DNA of 64,000 bases from Terriglobales bacterium. Lineage in GTDB: Bacteria > Acidobacteriota > Terriglobia > Terriglobales > Acidobacteriaceae. The notes beneath the pieces are model-generated. The model worked only from the letters and a program-made list of their open reading frames with translations. It did no database searches and was not told the DNA's origin. Position numbers and translations under genes: made by a program. Shown here in pieces: positions 1 to 6,458 of the stretch. Location of the stretch: positions 52,789 through 116,788 of the forward strand of contig DATMPC010000105.1 of the NCBI GenBank assembly GCA_035567895.1. Reading direction: 5' to 3'. The number at the start of each line of letters is the position of its first letter. Position 1 is the first letter of the stretch.

Positions 1-1030
1 CAGAATCTGCTTCTGCTTTCGCTTGTTCAGCCTGAGCCTTGGCTTGTTCAGCCTGCTGCGTCGCTAATTCGGCTTCCTTGCGCATGCGCTCAGCTTCGCT
101 TCGCGCTGCTTCTGCTCTAGCGCGATCTTCTTCCGCCTGAGCGCGGCGCTGTGCTTCTGCCGCTGCCTGAGCGCGGGCTTGCGCTTCGCGCTCGCTCGAA
201 TCACGGGCCAGGCGCTCCTCTTCCTGCTTCTTGAGTGACATCACACGGGCGTCTTCAGCAGTCTGGGCAGCGTCGCGGGCATAAGTTGCAACCGACGATT
301 TCTGCTTATTGCGATATGCCGTTTCGGCGTTGGATAGCGATTTTTCAGCATTGGCCAGAGCACTGGCAGCGTACTTGTCAGCACCAGCATTGCGCGCGAT
401 GCGTACCGCATTGCGTGCTTCAAATAGGCTCAGCGGAGTACGCGGATCGATTCCGAAAATGGCATTTTCAATGCGCGCGTTCGATGACCTATAAGCGTCA
501 CGTCCCAAGAGCTGGTAACTGAACTGGATCTGTTGCTCCATTCCCGCGGTGTCGGAGCGCAGCATGTTCTCAGAGATCACGAGACTTCCCGGCTGCGTCA
601 CGGCAAAGTACGGCTCAGCCGTAACCACCAACCCGAAAGTCTGCAATTCCGTAGTGGCCTTTACCTCTGTCTGGCCATGACTGAGAACCAGTTCCCCTAA
701 ATTTACGGCGCGACCCTGCGGGCTGATGGCCCACAAAACATAGGTCAGGTACTCCATGCCGAACTTGTTGGCGGGCTCCAGGCCAGCCATCATGAGTTCC
801 ACTTCCACACGTCCCTTGCGGCTCTTGACCTGCGCCTCACCGCCGGCGGAGGGCATTAGCTCCGTGCCCTGCATGTTGACCTTCGACGACGAAGAATTGC
901 GATAGTTGATCGCCTTCATCTGGTGAGCGACAGAAGGTTTGCCGATAGATGCGGCCTGTGAAGACGCGGTCTGAGCGGCAGCCGTAAAGCTGAGAGAAGC
1001 TGCCAGTGCAAGATGGACAAGTGGTTTCAT
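1..1030 (-). CDS. OmpA-family-like envelope protein, Ala-rich coiled coil (3' end off window)
   Basis: The frame is open from the ATG at 1030 to the left edge without a stop (about 343 codons), so the C-terminus lies outside the window. Residues 1-20 form a signal peptide (basic Lys-2, then a hydrophobic stretch ending Ala-Ala-Ala-Gln). A globular beta-rich part follows to about residue 200. From about residue 230 to the edge it is an Ala/Glu/Gln/Arg-rich heptad-like coiled coil, with runs such as EQAKAQAEQAKAEA. This layout (secreted N-domain, DUF4398-like helices, long coiled coil) is common in acidobacterial proteins that end in a peptidoglycan-binding OmpA domain, but that domain is not visible here, so the family call is inference. 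It is divergent from the DUF4139 gene at 1522. Confidence 0.7.
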   Translation of the reverse strand, partial: MKPLVHLALAASLSFTAAAQTASSQAASIGKPSVAHQMKAINYRNSSSSKVNMQGTELMPSAGGEAQVKSRKGRVEVELMMAGLEPANKFGMEYLTYVLWAISPQGRAVNLGELVLSHGQTEVKATTELQTFGLVVTAEPYFAVTQPGSLVISENMLRSDTAGMEQQIQFSYQLLGRDAYRSSNARIENAIFGIDPRTPLSLFEARNAVRIARNAGADKYAASALANAEKSLSNAETAYRNKQKSSVATYARDAAQTAEDARVMSLKKQEEERLARDSSEREAQARAQAAAEAQRRAQAEEDRARAEAARSEAERMRKEAELATQQAEQAKAQAEQAKAEADS

Positions 1031-1521
1031 TGACCTCTCCGAAATGGCGCATTCTGGGGGAGGACAGAGAATCGCCTGAAGGATGTTATGCATTGCGGGT
1101 GTGACAGAGAACGTCACAGGGGTGCTAGAACGGTTGGGTGTTGCCACTGAAGGTGATTGTGATGGCGGGATTTAGGGGATGGCGGGAGACGTGCCTCAAA
1201 TGGGATCTTGAGAGGATCGTGCGCAAAATAGAGCCCGAACTTCGGTCATTCTTCGAGCGAGGCTAAATCGGCTCACGTCACTCGCTCCGTGCTCTGCAAG
1301 AATTGAAAGCGTGAGTTTCCATCATAACGACGGAAATCACGCGGCGTCCTCGCGAAAAGCCGAAAGAGGCATCTTTCTGCCGTAACTCTTTTCTCCAAAA
1401 CCGCCATTAACTATCTGGGGCATTGTGTGTGCGCACAGCCAGAACACGGTGCAAGACTCTAATCTGAACGCGTTCATAGCACATAATGCTGGCTTCTTTA
1501 TCACTTTGAGGAGTCACACCC
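1031..1521. other. Intergenic region between divergent genes
   Basis: This 491-bp stretch separates the OmpA-like gene (minus) from the DUF4139 gene (plus). It should carry both promoters, but I see no convincing -35/-10 pair. A CATAAT sequence at 1482-1487 could be a -10 for the plus-strand gene. Small opposing reading frames here show no coding character. Confidence 0.5.
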
Positions 1522-3087
1522 ATGATCGAGCGGCTTCGTTGTTTTGTGGTGTTCTTGCCTTGTATTTCTCTTTGCGCCCAACAACCTGCCAATTCGTCTC
1601 CGGTAATGCGTGCGAGCGCGCCGGCTTCCATCACAATCTATAACCAGGATTTTGCGGTCGTGCGGCAGACGCTGCCACTGCAGACCAAATCGGGAGTGAA
1701 CGATATTAGCTTCGATGATGCCACCGAGCAGGTGGAACCCGACTCCGTAATCCTGCGCGATCCCACCGGCAAGCATACCGTCCAGGTGCTCGAGCAGAAC
1801 TACCGCGCAGAGACTGCCAGCCAGCAACTGCTGCTTTCCCTCTTCGAAGGCCAGACCATCGATTTTGAAGTTCGCCAGCAGGACCGCACCGAGATCGTCA
1901 AAGGCAAGATCATTCGCAGCGGCTATGTCGATCGGGCCGGCTTGGCCCGTCGTTATGGTCCTGGCTACAACCAATATCTGCTTAATCAGGCGTACAACAA
2001 CACGCAAATCCCTCCCGGAATGGAACAGCCTCTGATCGAGGTGAACGGCGCTTTGCGATTCTCCCTTCCTGGGACGCCGCTCTTCCCCTCACTGCCGGAC
2101 AGCACCATCTTGAAACCGATGATGAACTGGAAGCTGCAGTCGAGCGGCGGGAACTTCAACGCCGAACTGGGATACATCACCGGCGGAATGAGCTGGGAGG
2201 CGGACTACAACATCACAGCGTCGCCGAACGGGGACACGCTGGAACTAATCGGCTGGGTGACGATCGACAATCACAGCGGCAAGGGATTTCGCGATGCCAA
2301 TGTGGAGTTGATGGCGGGCGAGGTAAACAAGGTGCAGCCGAATCAAGCTAGGTATGGAGGAGGTTTTGGCGGCGGCATAGCTTCGATGGCCGGCCCAGTC
2401 CCCGCACCCCAAGTCACACAGAAGACTTTCGACGAGTATCACCTCTATACGCTTCATCGTCCCTTGAGCATCACCAATCGCGAGACGAAGCAAGTGGAGT
2501 TCTTGCGTGCCGGCGGCATTCAGGCGAAGCGGATTTACGTGTACGACGGATTCAGCCCCGATCCTCAGTATCAATACCAGAACTGGCAATATCTACGTCA
2601 GAGCCGCGAGTTTGGCGCGACGTCTGAGAACAAAAGCGTCTGGGTAATGCAGGAATTCAAGAACTCCGACGCGAATCATCTGGGCGTGCCATTACCCAAG
2701 GGAAGAATGCGCTTCTACCGCCGTGGCGACGCAGAGCAACTGGAGTTCATCGGGGAAAACACGATTCCGCACACGGCCAAAGATGAGACCATCCGCGTGT
2801 ACACCGGCAACGCCTTTGATTTAGTAGGAGAGCGCCGCCGTACTAACTTCAAGATCGACAATAACAGCAACTATGCCGAGGAGTCATTCGAAGTCCGAGT
2901 GAGGAACCATAAGAAAGAGGCAGCGAAAATCGTCGTCGTGGAACATCTGTATCGCGGAGCAACCTGGGACATCACGCAAAACTCCAACGACTTCGCAAAA
3001 AAAGACAGCCAAACCATCGAATTCCCCATAGACGTGCCTTCCGACGGCGAGCAGAAAGTGATCTACACGGTCAGGTACAACTGGTAA
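1522..3087 (+). CDS. Secreted DUF4139 domain protein
   Basis: A 521-residue protein of the DUF4139 family (related to the C-terminal part of MuiA-type proteins), whose function is unknown. Residues 1-20 are a signal peptide ending near Cys-Ala-Gln. The start ITIYNQDFAVVRQTLPL at about residue 35 and the end with a beta-rich VPSDGEQKVIYTVRYNW tail are typical of the family. A Gly-rich loop (GGGFGGGIAS) lies near residue 280. The ATG at 1522 is preceded by a GAGGAG ribosome site at 1508-1513. It stands alone and probably acts in the periplasm or at the outer membrane. The domain call is confident; the role is not known. Confidence 0.85.
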   Translation: MIERLRCFVVFLPCISLCAQQPANSSPVMRASAPASITIYNQDFAVVRQTLPLQTKSGVNDISFDDATEQVEPDSVILRDPTGKHTVQVLEQNYRAETASQQLLLSLFEGQTIDFEVRQQDRTEIVKGKIIRSGYVDRAGLARRYGPGYNQYLLNQAYNNTQIPPGMEQPLIEVNGALRFSLPGTPLFPSLPDSTILKPMMNWKLQSSGGNFNAELGYITGGMSWEADYNITASPNGDTLELIGWVTIDNHSGKGFRDANVELMAGEVNKVQPNQARYGGGFGGGIASMAGPVPAPQVTQKTFDEYHLYTLHRPLSITNRETKQVEFLRAGGIQAKRIYVYDGFSPDPQYQYQNWQYLRQSREFGATSENKSVWVMQEFKNSDANHLGVPLPKGRMRFYRRGDAEQLEFIGENTIPHTAKDETIRVYTGNAFDLVGERRRTNFKIDNNSNYAEESFEVRVRNHKKEAAKIVVVEHLYRGATWDITQNSNDFAKKDSQTIEFPIDVPSDGEQKVIYTVRYNW

Positions 3088-3111
3088 GTAAATTCTTCAT
3101 AGGAGAGCAGA

Positions 3112-3447
3112 CTACTTCTTTTCGTCAGTCCACAACTGGCCGAGAGGTCCCAAATCGAGATTTAGATCTTCCGGTTTGAGCCCGAAGTGTTGGGCCAACT
3201 CGCGGATCTTCTGCTCCAGTTTCATGAGCGCGAGTCCCATCTCCTCGATCTGCGCGTCGGCGAGAGCGCCGCCCTCCATGCGGCGAATCGCTTGACGTTC
3301 GAGAAGCTTGCGTAGGAGTTCGATGAGACTGAGCACAAGGCGGGCCAGTCCTTGCTCGATGTTCTCAGAGTTGCAATCGAGGCGCTGCGTTGTTCCGCTG
3401 GCGATAGACGCGAGTTCCCGATTGAGACCCTGGATGGCTTGCTCCAT
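3112..3447 (-). CDS. gvpK: Gas vesicle protein GvpK
   Basis: A 111-residue protein with the GvpK signature: a conserved helical core RLVLSLIELLRKLLERQAI, then RRMEGG, and a C-terminal FGLKPEDLNLDLGPLG motif. GvpK is a minor/accessory protein needed for gas vesicle assembly in cyanobacteria, actinomycetes and Bacillus. It is the last gene of a minus-strand cluster with two GvpF/L and one GvpA/J-type protein. The ATG at 3447 is 33 bp after the upstream GvpF/L stop. An in-frame CTG overlapping that stop (CTGA) could add 12 residues and would match the 4-base start/stop overlaps seen elsewhere in the cluster. Neither start has a clear ribosome site. Family assignment is strong. Confidence 0.9.
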   Translation of the reverse strand: MEQAIQGLNRELASIASGTTQRLDCNSENIEQGLARLVLSLIELLRKLLERQAIRRMEGGALADAQIEEMGLALMKLEQKIRELAQHFGLKPEDLNLDLGPLGQLWTDEKK

Positions 3448-3479
3448 CTCGTCAGGCGCAATCTTCTTGGGTTCGTCGC

Positions 3480-4130
3480 TCAGGGTTCAGATCTCCGCGG
3501 AGACTCCAGGAATTCGGTTGCGGGCCAAGGGCCACTCCAACGCACATTGATCTGGTGCTCGCACTTGCTCAGTCTCTCACGGAAGGCCGCGATATTCGCT
3601 CGGTCAACGAGTGCGTACAGGCGAAATCCTTGTGGAGTGTCGCGCTCACGCCACTCGATCGCCTCGGATGAGAGCAGCTTCTTCACAGTCTCTGCTGTAT
3701 TGCGAAGGTGCCGCGACTCAGCAGCTCGGGCCCGCAAATGCTCTGTTCCTGTTTTCGCATCTGCTACAGAGCCAGTGGGCGGAGGTGTCACCCGCACCTC
3801 CATTTGCGCATGCTGGGCATGCCTACTAAGAAACGTCGAGTAGCGCAGCGATTCTTGTTGCAAGTGCTTGCTAAGTTCCGGCGATGTAAGCCATGTAGGA
3901 AAGCGAAACGGCACCACTGCGGCATGGCTAAACACTGCATGTACCGCCTCATGGAAGTCCAGGGCTGCCGATTGAAATGTTTTTGGCGAGATGTCGCTCT
4001 TCGACAGCTCGGAATAGAGGACTAACAGATCACGCTCGATGAGCTGATGAATACGGGAATTCAGTACTCCCGTTTCGGGAAACGCCGCAACGGAATCGCC
4101 AAGCAGAATGCAGTAGGGAAGCACCGTCAT
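3480..4130 (-). CDS. GvpF/GvpL-family gas vesicle protein (second copy)
   Basis: A 216-residue protein of the GvpF/L family (Pfam GvpL_GvpF). The C-terminal motif RWSGPWPATEF matches the family hallmark, a beta-hairpin ending in a G-P-W-P signature. The middle helical segment (residues 90-160) is the usual helical domain. GvpF/L proteins bind GvpA and are thought to act in nucleation or as a minor shell component. It lies 8 bp downstream of the GvpA/J-type gene and just before GvpK, so the three are probably one transcript. The N-terminus is more divergent than that of the copy at 5724. Which of F or L it corresponds to cannot be decided by eye. Confidence 0.85.
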   Translation of the reverse strand: MTVLPYCILLGDSVAAFPETGVLNSRIHQLIERDLLVLYSELSKSDISPKTFQSAALDFHEAVHAVFSHAAVVPFRFPTWLTSPELSKHLQQESLRYSTFLSRHAQHAQMEVRVTPPPTGSVADAKTGTEHLRARAAESRHLRNTAETVKKLLSSEAIEWRERDTPQGFRLYALVDRANIAAFRERLSKCEHQINVRWSGPWPATEFLESPRRSEP

Positions 4131-4138
4131 TCAAGAGC

Positions 4139-4366
4139 TCAGGAGGAAGGAGACCGTTCAATGTGTTTCATCGCCGTCTCGACAGAGGTGAGAACGGCAT
4201 TCAATCCGAGATAAACGAGATCGACTCCAGCTACCGAGATCACCAGGCTTCCGTGCAGCACGACGCCCGCGTTCAACACGTGATCGAGGATGTCGAGCAG
4301 GGAAGCTTCGTCCTCCCCGGACTTTGCGGGAGTGAGAATTGCGTCGGCTGTGGTTTGGGTAGGCAT
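4139..4366 (-). CDS. GvpA/J/M/S-type small gas vesicle protein
   Basis: A 75-residue protein of the Gas_vesicle family (PF00741). After a short polar N-terminus, the core LLDILDHVLNAGVVL followed by SLVISVAGVDLVYLGL and LTSVETAM gives the helix-strand-strand-helix pattern of the family. The ISVAGVDLVYLGL strand resembles the minor proteins GvpJ/GvpM/GvpS more than the main shell protein GvpA, which usually has a VRVSLVGIELL-like segment. I chose the ATG at 4366; a TTG two codons upstream (4372) is possible. No canonical GvpA is present in the window. The mazE-like gene starts divergently only about 120 bp upstream, so the original upstream region of this gene has probably been replaced. Confidence 0.85.
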   Translation of the reverse strand: MPTQTTADAILTPAKSGEDEASLLDILDHVLNAGVVLHGSLVISVAGVDLVYLGLNAVLTSVETAMKHIERSPSS

Positions 4367-4468
4367 TGGCAATCCAGATTACATAGTAACTGCGGCTGAG
4401 TTCGTTCAGCAGCAGTTGCAGGATTTGCTCGCTCAGCGTCGTCAACATTCCTATGGCAGTCAGGCCGC

Positions 4469-4488
4469 TGGTAGTATATTGGTAGTAT
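4469..4488 (+). promoter_or_regulatory. Direct-repeat operator and -10 box at the antitoxin start
   Basis: TGGTAGTAT occurs at 4469-4477 and again at 4480-4488, an 11-bp period; the second copy runs into the antitoxin ATG (4487). A -10-like TATATT lies at 4475-4480, only 6 bases before the ATG, so the mRNA would be leaderless or nearly so. Tandem short repeats at the antitoxin start are typical operators for ribbon-helix-helix autoregulators. There is no good -35 box. Confidence 0.5.
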
Positions 4489-4720
4489 GAAAGAGAAGAC
4501 GTCTATCACACTCTCGACCGAGGTTCTCGCGGACCTCGACCGATTGGGAGGAAAGCGGCGATCTCGTTCAGCCCTGATTGAATCGATACTGCGCTATTAC
4601 CTAAAGCAAAAAGAACGCAGCCGGCTTCATGCTCGCGAGCTTGAACGGCTGAATGAAGCGGCTGAACGCCTCAATGAAGAGGCCGCCGACGTACTTGAAT
4701 ATCAATTCGGCGAAGAGTGA
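4487..4720 (+). CDS. Ribbon-helix-helix antitoxin of a MazEF-type module
   Basis: A 77-residue protein. Residues 4-45 form a ribbon-helix-helix DNA-binding fold: an N-terminal strand KTSITLSTEVLADLDRL, then a Ser-rich turn and helix SRSALIESILRYYL. The charged C-terminal helix (residues 46-77, rich in Glu/Arg) would wrap the toxin. The MazF-like gene follows after 14 bp, so this is the antitoxin and probable autorepressor of a type II toxin-antitoxin pair (the RHH-MazE type known from mycobacteria). The start codon overlaps the operator-like repeat at 4469-4488. It is on the opposite strand to the surrounding gvp genes. Confidence 0.85.
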   Translation: MKEKTSITLSTEVLADLDRLGGKRRSRSALIESILRYYLKQKERSRLHARELERLNEAAERLNEEAADVLEYQFGEE

Positions 4721-4734
4721 TCGGGAGCTGATTG

Positions 4735-5058
4735 GTGAGGCGTGGCGACCTATATCGCGTTCAGAGACCCGGTGGAGATCCCAAGCAGTATCGCAGTTTC
4801 GTGGTTGTTAGCCGGCAAGTGCTGATCTCTTCAAAGTTTTCTACTGTAATTTGTGCTCCTGTATTTACGTCTGGGCAGGGTCTGGCGACGCAGGTGAGTG
4901 TTGGTCCAGACGAAGGGCTGAAGCATCAGAGCTGGATCATGTGCGACAACCTGGTGAGCCTTCGCAAAGCAGACCTGACACAATACTTGGGATCGCTCTC
5001 AGCGACGAAGTCTTCCGAGCTCAATCGAGCCCTTAAGGTGGCACTGGATTTGGACTGA
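4735..5058 (+). CDS. MazF/PemK-family mRNA interferase toxin
   Basis: A 107-residue PemK/MazF-like protein: the N-terminal RRGDLYRV strand, then [21 protein letters not shown] and the loop before [13 protein letters not shown] are the usual SH3-barrel elements of MazF toxins, which are sequence-specific ribonucleases. The GTG at 4735 is chosen because GGGAG at 4723-4727 gives a 7-base spacing; a TTG at 4732 is too close. It follows the RHH antitoxin in the same operon and is convergent with the ParE-like toxin at 5149-5436. Length and core look intact, so the module is probably functional. Confidence 0.88.
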   Translation: MRRGDLYRVQRPGGDPKQYRSFVVVSRQVLISSKFSTVICAPVFTSGQGLATQVSVGPDEGLKHQSWIMCDNLVSLRKADLTQYLGSLSATKSSELNRALKVALDLD

Positions 5059-5148
5059 GGATTTCAGGCTTGTCTGAACGAACGGATACCAATGCATCTC
5101 CAATCGGTGCGGCTAAAGCGGGCAGCGTTCACGAAATCGGCAAGCGCG

Positions 5149-5436
5149 TCAAAAATTCTCGGGCCACTTCCGTGCGCCGTGAAGGACCGCCAGAATCTGA
5201 ACCTTGTTGTGCTGAAGCCGGTAGGCAATCAGGAAAGGAGTGCGAAGGATGACTATCTCTCGGGTTCCAGGAATACGGCCGTGACGTCCTGCGTCAGGAT
5301 ATCTTTCCAATACTTCAACAGCTGAGAAAATGCGTTCCAGCATCCTGTTGCCGGCTTGAGGAGAGTGTTCTGTCGACCAATAGTCGTATGCAGCGTGCAG
5401 TTGCTGGGCAGCTCTGGACGTCCAGACTACTTTCAC
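5149..5436 (-). CDS. ParE/RelE-family toxin
   Basis: A 95-residue RelE/ParE-superfamily toxin. It starts VKVVWTSRAAQQLHAAYDYW, continues with a helical hairpin, then the R-YPDAGRHGRIPGTREIVI turn and the strand FLIAYRLQHNKVQILAVLHGARKWP, the standard ParE order. The start is the GTG at 5436, which overlaps the antitoxin stop (GTGA). A longer in-frame extension exists but would lie inside the antitoxin. ParE toxins usually poison DNA gyrase, RelE members cut mRNA on the ribosome; the ParD-like partner favours the ParE reading. Confidence 0.88.
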   Translation of the reverse strand: MKVVWTSRAAQQLHAAYDYWSTEHSPQAGNRMLERIFSAVEVLERYPDAGRHGRIPGTREIVILRTPFLIAYRLQHNKVQILAVLHGARKWPENF

Positions 5437-5675
5437 TTCCGGCGGCGCCACTTGGCAGCCATGGCTCGAACCTTCGCGTGTTCTACCAGCTTGCCGGCAT
5501 CGGCTTCCGCAATGCCTGTTTTGATTTGTTCGAGCTGCCACCGCTGGACTTCGAGGTAGGCAGTCACTGCCTCATTGAGAAGGTAGGTGCGATCCCTGTC
5601 AGTGGCATCCGCCAGAGCATCGAGCTCCCCCAGTTTTTCGGAATCCAGGCGAAAGCTTATAGTTCCTTTGCCCAT
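5433..5675 (-). CDS. RHH (ParD/CopG-like) antitoxin
   Basis: An 80-residue ribbon-helix-helix protein: strand TISFRLDSEKLGELDALA, then the helix DRTYLLNEAVTAYLEVQ, and a basic C-terminus. It ends in a GTGA overlap with the ParE-like toxin, the usual coupling of antitoxin to toxin. It has its own good promoter (5684-5712) and a very short or absent leader. The gene lies 48 bp after the end of a GvpF/L gene on the same strand, so the pair sits inside the gvp cluster. Confidence 0.87.
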   Translation of the reverse strand: MGKGTISFRLDSEKLGELDALADATDRDRTYLLNEAVTAYLEVQRWQLEQIKTGIAEADAGKLVEHAKVRAMAAKWRRRK

Positions 5676-5683
5676 AAGCCCAA

Positions 5684-5712
5684 ATCATACGGCGCGCTAG
5701 GATGTATTGCAA
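5684..5712 (-). promoter_or_regulatory. Sigma-70-type promoter of the ParD/ParE module
   Basis: On the minus strand TTGCAA (5712-5707), a 17-base spacer and TATGAT (5689-5684) form a near-consensus promoter. The antitoxin ATG at 5675 is only 8 bases past the -10 box, so the transcript should be leaderless or nearly so. The promoter starts just 12 bp after the upstream GvpF/L stop codon and makes the module independent of the gvp operon. Confidence 0.65.
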
Positions 5713-5723
5713 TGCATGACAAC

Positions 5724-6458
5724 TTACACAAACGAATACGGCGGCCAAGGTCCGGTACATTGAATTTCGCGGCGGTCGGCCCAGCGAGTGGCATAACGCT
5801 TCAGCATGTTGTCCCACTTTGGGCGATCCTTCTTTCGGACGAGGAAGGATGCTTGCCACTCCAGGTTGCTTTGCCCTGAGCTGACCTTGCCGGCAGGGGC
5901 TGAATCGGCGGCGATGGCCTGAAGCTCACGGGCAAACTCAACGACATCAGGATCGAGTTCCGTGCGCTTTTTTACCTGGACCATGGCCTTGGCTCGCAGG
6001 TAGTCGCGCCCTGAAGCGGTTTCGATCGGCGAAGCTGGAGGTGAGGGATTCAGGAAAAGCTTCACGCCCCACTCCTCAGTGCCTTCAATGCGGGTGAGTG
6101 TGGCCGAGAGTTTGTCTTTCTCAGCGCGCATATGTTGCAGCAAGGATTCTTCACTCTTGAATACTGTTCCAAAACGGGCTGGCAGTAGCGTAACCGTTTC
6201 GGAGATCTGGGAGACTGCGCGTTGATGACGCACGCTTGCGCCTGTGAGCCATTCCAGATTCTCCATGTTGGAGGCTAGCTTTTCGCCGAACTCGGTTTCG
6301 GGAACACGGCTGAACCAGGCTGTCAGCCCCGCATCTTCCAGACATTCGACGGCCGTGGTTCCGTGGATGGAGCTGCTGATTTTCACCCCCGGATTCTTTG
6401 CGCTGATGCCGTAGAGGTAAAGCAGGCCATTGGCGTTCGCTCGCGGCTTGGATTTCAC
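5724..6458 (-). CDS. GvpF/GvpL-family gas vesicle protein (first copy)
   Basis: A 244-residue GvpF/L protein: it opens with GLLYLYGIS, has the segment VTLLPARFGTVFKSEE that is typical of the family, a central helical domain, a strand WQASFLVRKKD, and ends CTGPWPPYSFV, the canonical GvpF/L C-terminus. The start is the GTG at 6458, whose GTGA overlaps the stop of the ArsA-like gene, so the two proteins are translationally coupled. An upstream in-frame ATG (6614) would run through the ArsA gene and is rejected. Downstream the cluster is interrupted by the ParD/ParE-like and MazEF-like modules before it resumes with the GvpA/J-type gene. Confidence 0.92.
   Translation of the reverse strand: MKSKPRANANGLLYLYGISAKNPGVKISSSIHGTTAVECLEDAGLTAWFSRVPETEFGEKLASNMENLEWLTGASVRHQRAVSQISETVTLLPARFGTVFKSEESLLQHMRAEKDKLSATLTRIEGTEEWGVKLFLNPSPPASPIETASGRDYLRAKAMVQVKKRTELDPDVVEFARELQAIAADSAPAGKVSSGQSNLEWQASFLVRKKDRPKWDNMLKRYATRWADRREIQCTGPWPPYSFV

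Noticed and set aside
4158..4448. Minus-strand frame starting MLTTLSEQILQLLLNEL over the GvpA/J-type gene
   Set aside because: It runs in another frame through the GvpA/J-type gene and turns into Arg/Ser-rich shadow sequence; the in-frame Gas_vesicle core is much better.
5070..5325. Plus-strand frames over the ParE-like toxin
   Set aside because: Antisense to a clear toxin gene, with shadow-type composition and no ribosome site.
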